This document shows, piece after piece, positions 36,326 through 45,745 of a DNA stretch of 64,000 bases (positions within the stretch are counted from its first letter, which is position 1; each line of letters starts with the position of its first letter). The position numbers were made by a program, and so were the translations under genes. Location of the stretch: the NCBI GenBank assembly GCA_902592655.1, contig CACJFE010000006.1, positions 19,686 to 83,685 of the forward strand. The letters are read 5' to 3'. Origin of the DNA: an uncultured Pelagibacteraceae bacterium. GTDB lineage: Bacteria > Pseudomonadota > Alphaproteobacteria > Pelagibacterales > Pelagibacteraceae. Under the pieces are notes generated by a model. It did not search any database. It saw nothing but the letters and a program-made list of their open reading frames with translations, and was not told where the DNA came from.

Positions 36326-37165
36326 ATGAATTTATCAACTAATAGTTTATATATTGTTTCAACTCCAATTGGAAATCTTGATGATATTACTTTAAGAGCA
36401 GTAAATGTTTTAAAAGAATCTGACATCATTTTATGCGAAGACACAAGGCACTCAATAAAGCTTCTAAATCATTTAAAAATAAAAAAAAAGTTAATTTCAT
36501 ATCATAAGTTTAATGAGAAAAAACAAATCAATAGTGTCATTGAGCACATCAATAAGGGCAAAATTTTGTCTATAATTTCAGACGCTGGAACGCCACTACT
36601 ATCAGATCCCGGTAAACTACTTTTAAATGAATGCTTAAAGAGACAGTTTAAAATTGTCCCTATACCAGGAGTTTCTTCAATAACAACTGCAATGAGTGTT
36701 TCTGGATATGATGATAAATTTTTATTTTATGGATTCCTTCCAAAAAAAGAGGGTGAATTAGAAAATGTATTAAGCACTCTATCAAAATTAGATTACTCTC
36801 AAATTTTTTTTGTGCCGGCAGTTAAAATAAATTTTTATCTTAAAATCATGAAAAAACATTATTTGGACAGGAAAATAATGATTGCTAAAGAAATTACTAA
36901 AATCCACGAAGAATTTTTCAGAGACAGTATAAAAGATATAAAATTATTTAATCCTATCCTCAAAGGGGAGCTAACTATCGTAATCTCTGAAAATATTTCT
37001 ACAAAACGACCAATTAATGAAAAAAAAATTGTCAATAAGATAAAAAAATACTTAAAAAATTACAGTCTCAAAGATACTGTTGAGTTAATTTTAGAAACAG
37101 AGAATATTAGTAAAAATAAAATATACCAACTTTGTTTGAAGGTTAAAAATGAAAAGAATAATTAA
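36326..37165 (+). CDS. rsmI: 16S rRNA (cytidine1402-2'-O)-methyltransferase
   Basis: 279 residues. SLYIVSTPIGNLDDITLRAVN is the N-terminal tetrapyrrole-methylase-fold signature of RsmI. CEDTRHSIKLLNHL, ISDAGTPLLSDPG and VPIPGVSSITTAMSVSG follow. It 2'-O-methylates C1402 in the decoding centre. Its ATG is only 3 bases from the start codon of the divergent LpoA-like gene, and its end overlaps the BON lipoprotein gene by 17 bases. Confidence 0.96.
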   Translation: MNLSTNSLYIVSTPIGNLDDITLRAVNVLKESDIILCEDTRHSIKLLNHLKIKKKLISYHKFNEKKQINSVIEHINKGKILSIISDAGTPLLSDPGKLLLNECLKRQFKIVPIPGVSSITTAMSVSGYDDKFLFYGFLPKKEGELENVLSTLSKLDYSQIFFVPAVKINFYLKIMKKHYLDRKIMIAKEITKIHEEFFRDSIKDIKLFNPILKGELTIVISENISTKRPINEKKIVNKIKKYLKNYSLKDTVELILETENISKNKIYQLCLKVKNEKNN

Positions 37166-37727
37166 ATTTCTAATAATCATTTTACTCACATCTTGTTCAT
37201 CTATTGGCCAGTTTGGAGCAGGAGTTGATATTACCTTTGACCCCAGAACAATAGGTATGCAAATAGACGATACGATTATGCAAAAAAATTTAAGCGCAAG
37301 GCTAGCACTAACTGAAAAGAAATATTTCTTAAAGGTAGATACAGAAGTTAGGGATGGAAATATATTTCTCTCAGGTAAAGTTGACGAGCCAGAGGAAAAG
37401 ATTAAAATCACAAAAATGGCATGGGAAACAAAAGGTGTGAGATCTGTGAAAAATGCAATAACAATCAAGGGACAAACAAGCTTCAAAGGAACTGCAAAAG
37501 ATATTCTTATTACCAGTCAATTAAGATCAGCTTTAATATTTAACAAAAAAACCAAAGCGAGAAATTACACTCTAGAGACAATAAATAAAAAAATCTATAT
37601 TTTTGGCATAGCTATGGATGAAGAGGAGAGAAAAGAAGTAATTAATGAGGCTAATAAGATTTATGACGTTGAAAAGGTAATACCTTCAATTTACTTAGCT
37701 TCCGAGCTAAGTAGGAGTAAGCTTTAA
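37149..37727 (+). CDS. BON-domain lipoprotein (DolP/YraP-like)
   Basis: 192 residues. A lipoprotein signal ends at Cys16 (ILLTSCSS). Two BON domains follow: about residues 60-115 (VDTEVRDGNIFLSGKVDEPE, then GVRSVKNAITI) and about residues 125-190 (TITSQLRSAL-like helix, IYIFGIAMDEEERKEV). DolP is an outer-membrane lipoprotein that binds anionic phospholipid and supports envelope integrity. Its location beside rsmI and the LpoA-like gene mirrors E. coli. A stable hairpin lies in the last codons. Confidence 0.85.
   Translation: MKRIIKFLIIILLTSCSSIGQFGAGVDITFDPRTIGMQIDDTIMQKNLSARLALTEKKYFLKVDTEVRDGNIFLSGKVDEPEEKIKITKMAWETKGVRSVKNAITIKGQTSFKGTAKDILITSQLRSALIFNKKTKARNYTLETINKKIYIFGIAMDEEERKEVINEANKIYDVEKVIPSIYLASELSRSKL
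37692..37713. other. Hairpin at convergent dolP/maeB ends
   Basis: TACTTAGCT (37692-37700), a TCCG tetraloop and the 9-base complement (37705-37713) form a perfect stem within the 3' codons of the BON lipoprotein gene and 15 bases past the maeB stop. Neither strand has a T run after it, so it is not a classical intrinsic terminator. It could protect 3' ends. Confidence 0.5.
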
Positions 37728-40010
37728 TTACTTTGAATAATCTATGACGTCAGATGAGTAAGCAGCAATAGATGCTAAGTTTAAAATTTCTGATGTGCTG
37801 GCTCTTAGTGGAGCTACTTCAATCGGAGATCCTAAACCAATTAATAGTGGACCAATAAGTTTTCCACCTCCAAAAACTTTCATTAGTTTTGTTGAAATTG
37901 CAGCACTATGCAAAGCAGGCATTATTAATATATTTGCGTTACCTACTATTTTAGAAAAAGGGTAAATTTCTTTATATATAGGGTTTAGCGCAACATCTGG
38001 CTGCATTTCTCCGTCAAAATCGAAGTCAACTTTTTCTTTCTTTAATAATTCAATTGCATCTCTAACATGTTTAGTATTTCTGGATATCGGCTTTCCGAAT
38101 GTTGAGTGAGACAGAAAAGCTACTTTTGGATCAAATCCAAATAGTCTGGCTACTCTCACGCAAGATTTTGATACCTTAACTAATCTTTCAGGTGAGGGAA
38201 AATCTTGAACATTAGTATCAGCCACAAGCACTGTTTTCCCTTTTAATGTAATCATTGTCATCCCAAAAATTTCTTCACCAGGCCTTGGTTCTGTAACCTT
38301 TTTAAGTTTTTCTATTGAAGCAGCATAATGCCGTATATTTCCTGTTACCATTGCATCGGCATCATTACATGCAATCATTGAAGCCCCCCATGCAATACGA
38401 TCGTTACGTACTAGTCGATCAACATCCCTCTCTAATTGACCCTCTCTTTGAAGTTTTTTATATAAATGTTTGACATATTTGTTTCTTTTTTCTTTATCTG
38501 TAGAATTAACAATTTGAATTTTATAATTTTCGTCAAACCCAATATTTTTTAACTGTTCTCTAATTCTTTTTTCTGCACCTATAAGTATGGGTGTGCCAAG
38601 TTTATTTCTTCCAAACTCAATTGCAGCTTTTAACATACTTTCATCTTCACCTTCTGCAAAAATTACTCTTTTTGGATTTTTTCTAACTTTAGCATTTATT
38701 CCCTGCATTAAAGACATTGTTGGATCTAATCGATTGGTTAATTGATCTTTATAAACTTCTAAATCTTCTAAATTTTTTCTAGCAACTCCGCTTTTCATTG
38801 CAGCCTCTGCTACAGCAGCAGGTATCTCACTAATTAATCTAGGATCAAAAGTTGAGGGAATAATATAATTTTTTCCATATCTAGGCCTGTCTCCGCCGTA
38901 AGCTGACACAACTTCATCAGGAACATTTTGTCTAGCAAGCATTGCAATTGAATTAGCAGCTGCTACCTTCATTTCTTCATTTATTTCTCTAGCCCTAACA
39001 TCTAAAGCTCCTCTAAAGATGTAAGGGAAACCTATGAGATTATTAACCTGATTGGGATAATCAGATCTACCGGTGGCAACAATTGCATCAGACCTGACTT
39101 CCTCAATGAGCTCAGGTTTTATTTCTGGGTCAGGATTAGCACATGCAAATATAATTGGTTTATCAGCCATAGATTTAACCATCTCTTTAGAAACAACATC
39201 CTTGGCAGACAAACCAAGAAAAACATCTGCACCTCTCATAGCTTCGCCTAAAGTTCTAAGTTTCGTATCAATTGCGTGAGCTGATTTGAACTGATCTAAG
39301 TTTTCTCTACCTTTATAGATCACACCTTTACTATCGCACATAACGATATTTTCGTTTTTTACTCCTGAACTTTTAAACAAATTTGCGCAAGCTTGAGCAG
39401 ACGCTCCTGCACCATTTACAACTATTTTTACTTCATTAATTTTTTTTTTTGAAATATCTAATGCATTAATTAATGCTGCTGTCGTAATTATTGCAGTTCC
39501 ATGCTGATCATCATGAAAAATTGGAATATCTAAAACTTCTTTTAATTTTTGTTCTATAATAAAACATCCTGGTGCAGCTATATCTTCCAGGTTAATTCCG
39601 CCAAAAGTTCCTCCAATATTTTTAATAGTTTCAATTACTGAATTAGGATCATCATTATTTATTTCAATATCAATAGAGTCTATATCTGCGAATCTTTTGA
39701 AAAGCACTGATTTTCCTTCCATAACAGGTTTTGATGCCAACGCCCCTAAATTACCAAGTCCTAAAATTGCTGATCCATTACTAATGACTGCAACGAGATT
39801 TCCCTTACTAGTATAGTCATATGCTAGATCAGGATTTTTTGCTATTTCTTTGACCGGCGCCGCCACCCCTGGAGAATAAGCTAATGAAAGATCCCTTTTT
39901 GTGGTGAGAGGTTTGCTTGAATTTATCTCAATTTTGCCCGACTTACCTTTTATATGAAAATCAAGTGCCTCTTTATCTGAATAATGATCTATTTCTGTTT
40001 TCTTTGGCAT
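37728..40010 (-). CDS. maeB: NADP-dependent malic enzyme with C-terminal phosphotransacetylase-like domain
   Basis: 760 residues, the MaeB fusion architecture. The malic enzyme half (about residues 1-400) has TTKRDLSLAYSPGVAAPVKEI, FHDDQHGTAIITTAALINAL and VVNGAGASAQACANLF as nucleotide loop. The PTA-like half (about residues 430-760) starts RVIFAEGEDESMLKAA and usually acts as a regulatory domain. It converts malate to pyruvate and CO2 with NADPH formation. It ends directly next to the dolP stop. Confidence 0.95.
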   Translation of the reverse strand: MPKKTEIDHYSDKEALDFHIKGKSGKIEINSSKPLTTKRDLSLAYSPGVAAPVKEIAKNPDLAYDYTSKGNLVAVISNGSAILGLGNLGALASKPVMEGKSVLFKRFADIDSIDIEINNDDPNSVIETIKNIGGTFGGINLEDIAAPGCFIIEQKLKEVLDIPIFHDDQHGTAIITTAALINALDISKKKINEVKIVVNGAGASAQACANLFKSSGVKNENIVMCDSKGVIYKGRENLDQFKSAHAIDTKLRTLGEAMRGADVFLGLSAKDVVSKEMVKSMADKPIIFACANPDPEIKPELIEEVRSDAIVATGRSDYPNQVNNLIGFPYIFRGALDVRAREINEEMKVAAANSIAMLARQNVPDEVVSAYGGDRPRYGKNYIIPSTFDPRLISEIPAAVAEAAMKSGVARKNLEDLEVYKDQLTNRLDPTMSLMQGINAKVRKNPKRVIFAEGEDESMLKAAIEFGRNKLGTPILIGAEKRIREQLKNIGFDENYKIQIVNSTDKEKRNKYVKHLYKKLQREGQLERDVDRLVRNDRIAWGASMIACNDADAMVTGNIRHYAASIEKLKKVTEPRPGEEIFGMTMITLKGKTVLVADTNVQDFPSPERLVKVSKSCVRVARLFGFDPKVAFLSHSTFGKPISRNTKHVRDAIELLKKEKVDFDFDGEMQPDVALNPIYKEIYPFSKIVGNANILIMPALHSAAISTKLMKVFGGGKLIGPLLIGLGSPIEVAPLRASTSEILNLASIAAYSSDVIDYSK

Positions 40011-40080
40011 TTATTTTTATGAGTATGTAATATAAAGAATTTTAATTCACTATAAATTTATGGCTTAATTTAGATTTTCT

Positions 40081-41607
40081 ATGAACTTACTCTCCTCAGC
40101 ATCAATATTTAGTTTTTTTACAATAATAAGCAGAATTTTGGGATATTTGAGGGACATCCTGATAGCTATTTTTCTTGGAGCTTCAATTTTTGCAGATGCT
40201 TTTTTTGTAGCTTTTAGACTGCCTAATACATTTAGGAGACTTTTCGCAGAGGGAACATTTAACGCCGCTTTCATACCTAGCTACACCGCATCAAAAATTG
40301 AAGGAAAAAAAAAGGGTAAAGCTTTTGCAGATGAAGTTTTAAATTTATTATTTTTCATACTAATTTTTTTAGTAACTCTTGCTGAAATTTTCACACCATA
40401 TCTTGTATATATAATAGCGCCAGGATTTATAGAAGATGATAACAAATTTAATTTAGCAATAGAATTTACTAGGATAACTTTTCCGTTTTTACTTTTTGTT
40501 AGTCTGTCATCATTCTTTTCAGGCATATTAAATTCTAATAATAAATTTGCTGCTGCTTCGGCCGCTCCAATAATTTTAAATGTCGTATTAATTGCAAGCA
40601 TTTTAATTGCATACAATTTAAATCTAGACATTGCTGAAAAACTTTCCTATGGGGTTACAATCGCTGGCATTATACAATTATTTTTCCTAATTTATGTTAC
40701 AGATAAATATTATAAACCAAGATTAAAAATTAAGCTAAAAGTTTCAAAAAGAGTTAAATTCTTTTTTAGAAAATTAATACCTAGTATTCTTTCATCAGGT
40801 GTTACACAAATAAATATTCTTATCGGTACTATAATTGCATCTTTCCAAGCAGGAGCCGTCTCCTATTTATATTATGCAGATAGAGTTTACCAAATAAATC
40901 TGGCTATCGCAGGCATAGCAGTAGGTACAGTCTCCTTACCTGCTTTATCAAAGGCATTTAAAAAAAGAAATTTACCTAAGATGTTTAATATTCAGAATAA
41001 ATCTTTGGAGCTATCTTTGTTATTTTCAATACCAGCAAGTTTAGGTTTGATTCTAGCTTCTAGAGAGATAGTTAATGGATTATTTGGCTATGGTTCTTTT
41101 TCTTTATCAGATGTTCTAATGACAGCAAAAGCTTTGATGTATTTTGGTTATGGAGTTATAGCATTTGCTTTAATAAAAGTTTTGGCTAATTTCTTCTTTG
41201 CCAGAGATAATACAAAAATACCATTTTATATATCTACGTTTATAGTCTTTTTAAATTTAACCATTAGTTTGAGTTTTTTTAAAATAGTTGGATTTTTAAT
41301 TATACCTATTGCTACATCAATATCTACGTGGACGGGTGTTATAATTTATTTATATTTATTAAATAAATATGACTTTTTGTTTTTACAAAGTAAATTGTTT
41401 AATAGCATTATTAAGATAATTATCTCCAGTTTAGTTATGTCTCTTGTGTTAATATTGCTATTAGAAAAATTTTCAAATTATCTTGACTACAGTTATATTT
41501 ATAAGTCAGTATATTTGTTATTTATTGTAGGTTTCGCGGGCTTTATTTATTTGATATCTTGTTATCTATTAGGTTTATTAAAAATTAAAAATTATAAAAC
41601 AAATTAA
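40081..41607 (+). CDS. murJ: Lipid II flippase MurJ (MviN)
   Basis: 508 residues with about 14 membrane helices. The N-terminus SFFTIISRILGYLRDILIA and FRLPNTFRRLFAEGTFNAAF are the MurJ signature. ADRVYQINLAIAGIAVGTVSLP follows near residue 260. It flips lipid-linked peptidoglycan precursor across the inner membrane. It ends directly against trpS with no gap. Confidence 0.95.
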   Translation: MNLLSSASIFSFFTIISRILGYLRDILIAIFLGASIFADAFFVAFRLPNTFRRLFAEGTFNAAFIPSYTASKIEGKKKGKAFADEVLNLLFFILIFLVTLAEIFTPYLVYIIAPGFIEDDNKFNLAIEFTRITFPFLLFVSLSSFFSGILNSNNKFAAASAAPIILNVVLIASILIAYNLNLDIAEKLSYGVTIAGIIQLFFLIYVTDKYYKPRLKIKLKVSKRVKFFFRKLIPSILSSGVTQINILIGTIIASFQAGAVSYLYYADRVYQINLAIAGIAVGTVSLPALSKAFKKRNLPKMFNIQNKSLELSLLFSIPASLGLILASREIVNGLFGYGSFSLSDVLMTAKALMYFGYGVIAFALIKVLANFFFARDNTKIPFYISTFIVFLNLTISLSFFKIVGFLIIPIATSISTWTGVIIYLYLLNKYDFLFLQSKLFNSIIKIIISSLVMSLVLILLLEKFSNYLDYSYIYKSVYLLFIVGFAGFIYLISCYLLGLLKIKNYKTN

Positions 41608-42612
41608 ATGAGTAAAAAAAAATTAGTATTTTCAGGGGTACAACCAACTGGGAATTTACATCTTGGAAATTACTTAGGTGCTTTGAAAAATTTTGTTTCT
41701 CTTCAAAAAGAAATGGAATGTATTTATTGTGTAGTTGATTTACATGCAATTACATCATTTCAAAAACCAAATGAATTAGAAGATAATGTTTTCGAGACAG
41801 TAGCAAGTTTCCTAGCTACCGGGATCGACCCAAATAAAAGCATAATATTTAATCAGTCCTCTGTCTCAGGTCATGCTGAATTAGCTTGGATACTTAATTG
41901 CGTTTCAAGAATTGGATGGCTTAATAGGATGACACAATTTAAAGATAAAGCAGGTTCTGATAAGGAAAAAGCAAGTGTAGGTTTATATATATATCCAAAC
42001 TTAATGGCAGCAGATATTCTTTTATATAAAGCATCACATGTACCAGTCGGCGCTGATCAAAAGCAACACCTTGAACTTTGTAGGGATATTGCTCAAAAAT
42101 TTAATAACGATTTTAATTGCGAGGGTTTTTTTCCTTTACCTGAACCACTAATCCAAAAAAACGTTTCAAGGGTTATGAGTTTACGTGATGGAAATAAAAA
42201 AATGAGCAAGTCCGAAGAATCCGATTATTCAAGAATTAACTTAAAAGATACAACAGATGAAATCAGTAAGAAAATTAAGAAGGCAAAATCTGACTCCGAA
42301 CCTATACCGCAAAGTTTGAAAGGTTTAGAAAAAAAACCTGAGGCATTAAATTTAGTTAATATATACTCCGAATTATCAAAAAGTAGCTTAGACAAAGTTT
42401 TAAATGAAATGTCAGGTAAAGAATATTCATTTCTAAAAACTAAATTAGCTGAACTTTTAATTAATGAGATCACGCCAGTTGGTAAAGAAATCAAAAAATT
42501 GTTGAATGATAAGCCTTACCTAAAGCAAGTCCTGAAAAAAGGTGAGGAAAAAGCCAATATTATAGCTGAGGAAAACCTAAAAAATATACGTGAAAAAGTT
42601 GGCTTGATATAA
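41608..42612 (+). CDS. trpS: Tryptophanyl-tRNA synthetase
   Basis: 334 residues, a class I enzyme. The HIGH equivalent is [17 protein letters not shown] near residue 10, and the KMSKS loop is in [16 protein letters not shown] near residue 200. [17 protein letters not shown] is a further family signature. The start codon follows the murJ stop directly. Confidence 0.97.
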   Translation: MSKKKLVFSGVQPTGNLHLGNYLGALKNFVSLQKEMECIYCVVDLHAITSFQKPNELEDNVFETVASFLATGIDPNKSIIFNQSSVSGHAELAWILNCVSRIGWLNRMTQFKDKAGSDKEKASVGLYIYPNLMAADILLYKASHVPVGADQKQHLELCRDIAQKFNNDFNCEGFFPLPEPLIQKNVSRVMSLRDGNKKMSKSEESDYSRINLKDTTDEISKKIKKAKSDSEPIPQSLKGLEKKPEALNLVNIYSELSKSSLDKVLNEMSGKEYSFLKTKLAELLINEITPVGKEIKKLLNDKPYLKQVLKKGEEKANIIAEENLKNIREKVGLI

Positions 42613-42624
42613 TATAAATTTCCG

Positions 42625-43173
42625 ATGATACAAATAGAACCTACACCAAACCCTAACTCTCTCAAATTTTTATCTGAAAAGACTATTTCAGCTATTGGGA
42701 CTGAAGAATTTCAAAAAGATAATATAGAAGAGCTATCTAATGAATTTATTAAGGAGCTATTAAATTTTAAAGGAGTAGAATTAATACTTTTATCAAAAAA
42801 TTTTTTATCAGTGAAAAAAAATGATGAGGTTTCTTGGGACGAACTTAAACCAATGATAATCTCTCATATAAATCATTATTTTGAAAACAATAAAGAACCA
42901 ATATTAAAAGAAAAAATAAACGATATAAATTCTGATGGCACTAAAGATGAAACTGTTAAAAGAATACTAGAGGTATTGGATACAAAAATTAGACCAGCTG
43001 TAGCCAGAGATGGAGGCGATATAAAATTTAAGTCTTTTCAAGATGGAGTAGTTAAAGTTGAATTACAAGGAAGTTGCTCTGGTTGTCCTAGTTCATTAAT
43101 GACACTAAAGCAAGGCGTTCAAAACTTATTGAAACATTATATAAAGGAAGTTCAATCTGTAGAGGCAGTATAA
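42625..43173 (+). CDS. NfuA-like iron-sulfur cluster carrier
   Basis: 182 residues. The N-terminal Nfu_N domain (QIEPTPNPNSLKFLSEKTI) is of the eukaryotic/alphaproteobacterial NFU1 type. The C-terminal NifU domain has RPAVARDGGDIKFKSF and the cluster-binding GSCSGCPSS (CxxC) near residue 155. It receives and delivers 4Fe-4S clusters in the cytoplasm. It lies 12 bases after trpS. Confidence 0.92.
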   Translation: MIQIEPTPNPNSLKFLSEKTISAIGTEEFQKDNIEELSNEFIKELLNFKGVELILLSKNFLSVKKNDEVSWDELKPMIISHINHYFENNKEPILKEKINDINSDGTKDETVKRILEVLDTKIRPAVARDGGDIKFKSFQDGVVKVELQGSCSGCPSSLMTLKQGVQNLLKHYIKEVQSVEAV

Positions 43174-43177
43174 GAAA

Positions 43178-44704
43178 ATGAAAAAAAGATTAAGCTACAG
43201 AGATAAATTAATTGAGCTAGCATATATATATAATGTTAGAGAAATTCAAGATTATGTAAAAAGTAAGAAAAATTTGACCACTGGTCAAATTGAATTAATT
43301 TTAAAAAAAAATAAAATTACCATACCTAAAGAATTTAATACGAGTTTTTTAAAAGAAAACTTCTCAAAGCCTTTATCCAAACTAAAATTGAGTATAGCTG
43401 ATTATAAAGAAGAAAAAATTAGAGAAAAAAACAGATTTTTTAGAAAAGTAGAAAACTATAAATATGATACATCCAGAAAAGTTAATAGAGGAGCAGCTAA
43501 TTTATGGAAGGGAGCAGGAAACGTAGGATTTAATTTTTTAAACATCCTACCAAAATTAGGTGCTACCATAGCAAGTTTTTTCGGAAATCTTTTTACAGAT
43601 GTTTTCAACTCAATTTATAATCAACAAATAGATAAAAAAAGTGCTAGGAATGTAATTATAGGGTTCTTGGCAATTTGTATAATATCGACATCTATTTTTG
43701 CGGGTCTCAAACAATTTAAGAATTTAAATTTCTTTGATAAAAAAGCTGAAGTAAATAAAACCGAAACCGAAGTTAAGAAAGAATTAAAAAAAAAAGAGAA
43801 GATCGTAAAGGTTCCTGAAAAAAAAGTAGAAAAAAAGGAAAAGAGAGATTTAAAAGTTGAAAAGAAAGAAAAAAAACCTGAGTTAAAAGTAAAACGAAAT
43901 AATGTAGCAGAGGTAATTCTGCCAGATCTTAATTTAAAAACTGAAACAGTTATTCAATTATTTAAAGATGTGGATTATGATTTAAAAAAAGTAAGAAGTG
44001 AAAAATTGGTAAAACCTATTTATTTTACCCAGTTTCCTAAAGATTTAGACAATCTGCAAAGCGTAAAAATTAAAAAAGAAACTTTTATAAAAATTGTCCT
44101 TCCATTGGTAGTAGCTGAAAATGAAAAAATATTAGATGATAGACAAAAACTAAAAGATCTATCACTAAAAAAATTCACAACAGATGCCGAAAAGCAGTGG
44201 CTAAGGCAAAAGTTATTAGAATATAAAGTAAAAAAAAGTGATCTCGGTGAGTTAATGACCCGAATGGATATTATACCAGTATCTATTGCGCTAGCTCAAG
44301 CTGCTAAAGAAAGTGGTTGGGGAACATCTAGGTTTGCTTTAGAGGGAAATGCGATTTTTGGTCAGTGGACATGGGATGGCCAGGGTATTGCACCACTTAA
44401 AAGAGATAGTAATAAAAATCACAAAATTTTGAAATTTCCCATACTAAGAGCTTCAGTTAAAGCTTACAAAAATAATCTTAATACCCATAAAAGTTATGTA
44501 AAGTTTAGGTTGAAAAGAAAATCACTTAGAGATGATAATAAAGATATTAAAGGCTTATCTTTGACTAACACATTAAAAAATTATGCTCAAACCGGTTCTG
44601 AATATACAAAGATTCTTAATCAAATAATTACTCAAAATGATTTATCAGATTTTGAGCTTGTAAAACTAGTAAATTCAGTCAGACAAGTAGAGTTAAATTC
44701 ATAA
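43178..44704 (+). CDS. Membrane-anchored glucosaminidase-domain (Bax-like, GH73) protein
   Basis: 508 residues with an unusual layout. A basic N-terminal ~155 residues, presumably cytoplasmic, includes an amphipathic segment at 105-145. A single membrane helix is at about 157-176 (ARNVIIGFLAICIISTSIFA). A Lys/Glu-rich low-complexity linker spans about 190-240. A C-terminal Bax/GH73 domain covers about 300-495, with catalytic Glu378 in ALAQAAKESGWGTSRFALEG and then NAIFGQWTW. It would cleave glycan strands in the periplasm. The N-terminal part has no domain I recognise. Confidence 0.82.
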   Translation: MKKRLSYRDKLIELAYIYNVREIQDYVKSKKNLTTGQIELILKKNKITIPKEFNTSFLKENFSKPLSKLKLSIADYKEEKIREKNRFFRKVENYKYDTSRKVNRGAANLWKGAGNVGFNFLNILPKLGATIASFFGNLFTDVFNSIYNQQIDKKSARNVIIGFLAICIISTSIFAGLKQFKNLNFFDKKAEVNKTETEVKKELKKKEKIVKVPEKKVEKKEKRDLKVEKKEKKPELKVKRNNVAEVILPDLNLKTETVIQLFKDVDYDLKKVRSEKLVKPIYFTQFPKDLDNLQSVKIKKETFIKIVLPLVVAENEKILDDRQKLKDLSLKKFTTDAEKQWLRQKLLEYKVKKSDLGELMTRMDIIPVSIALAQAAKESGWGTSRFALEGNAIFGQWTWDGQGIAPLKRDSNKNHKILKFPILRASVKAYKNNLNTHKSYVKFRLKRKSLRDDNKDIKGLSLTNTLKNYAQTGSEYTKILNQIITQNDLSDFELVKLVNSVRQVELNS

Positions 44705-45745
44705 TTATTTGTCACTCACAACATATTGAATACCAAGCCATCTCCAAAAACCATCATTTTCTTTTAGTGAGCAATTTATTCTTCCTCTTTCACTAATAAA
44801 TTTTTCAGCTATTTTAATTTCTAAAAGATTTGTCTCTTTAAATGAAATTTCTGAATTTCTCCACTTATTTCCTTCGTTAGAAAAACAATTAATATTTTTT
44901 AACCCTTTTATATTTTCTAAAAATTTAATTTTTACTACTGGGGGATTATTAGATTGTAAAAGATATTTATCTTCTGGAACAATACTTTTATACTTGAAAG
45001 GCAAAGTTCTCATCAAAGTCTTGAATCTTTTTACATCTCCATACTTTTCGTTAATAGGAAATCGCGGTAATTCAAAATAATCTTTAGTTTCGTCTATAAC
45101 TCCTGAATGTTGACCAAAAGCGTATTTGAACCCTAAATCTTTTATAATCTTTTTAAACTCATTACTGTATTCACCAAATGGATATGAAAAAAAATCCGAA
45201 TTTTTACCTAATTTATTTTTAAAAATATTTATCGATTTTATAATATCATTCTTTATGACTTCTTCTTTTTCTTCCACAAGATACTCATGTGAATGACTGT
45301 GATTACCTATCTCTACATTTTCATTTTTATGAAGCTCTAGAATTTGACTCCAAGTCATATAATTAAAAGCACCAACTTCCCTAGTATTTACAAACAATAT
45401 GAAAGGAATTTTTTTGTCCCTAAGTATTGGCCAAGCATTTTGGTAAAAAGATAATAAACCGTCATCTATTGTGAGTAAAACCTTCCTCTCTTGTTTGTTT
45501 TGACTAATTTTTTTACCAAAATCATTCGGATGAATGAATCGCATATTTTCATTTTCAATTATCTCAAGTTGATTTTTAAAAACATCCAACTGTATATTTG
45601 TAGACGGATATTTACTTTCATTAAATCTGTGGTACATGATTGATATAACTCCATAATCATCAAAATTATTAGATGCGATTAAGTTTGAATGACTGGATTT
45701 GAAAGTTATAATAGTAACCAAAAGAATGGATAATTTTTTAATCAT
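44705..45745 (-). CDS. Polysaccharide deacetylase family protein
   Basis: 346 residues from the ATG at 45745, which gives a signal peptide MIKKLSILLVTIITFKSSHS; the longer frame to 45907 only runs antisense to tsaB. NodB-domain motifs are VLLTIDDGLLSFYQNAWPIL (the catalytic and metal Asp pair), EIGNHSHSHEYL (His-x3-His metal site) and SYPFGEYS. It probably removes acetyl groups from a surface or cell wall polysaccharide. The C-terminal ~90 residues are of unknown function. Its 5' end overlaps the tsaB start by 20 bases. Confidence 0.85.
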   Translation of the reverse strand: MIKKLSILLVTIITFKSSHSNLIASNNFDDYGVISIMYHRFNESKYPSTNIQLDVFKNQLEIIENENMRFIHPNDFGKKISQNKQERKVLLTIDDGLLSFYQNAWPILRDKKIPFILFVNTREVGAFNYMTWSQILELHKNENVEIGNHSHSHEYLVEEKEEVIKNDIIKSINIFKNKLGKNSDFFSYPFGEYSNEFKKIIKDLGFKYAFGQHSGVIDETKDYFELPRFPINEKYGDVKRFKTLMRTLPFKYKSIVPEDKYLLQSNNPPVVKIKFLENIKGLKNINCFSNEGNKWRNSEISFKETNLLEIKIAEKFISERGRINCSLKENDGFWRWLGIQYVVSDK

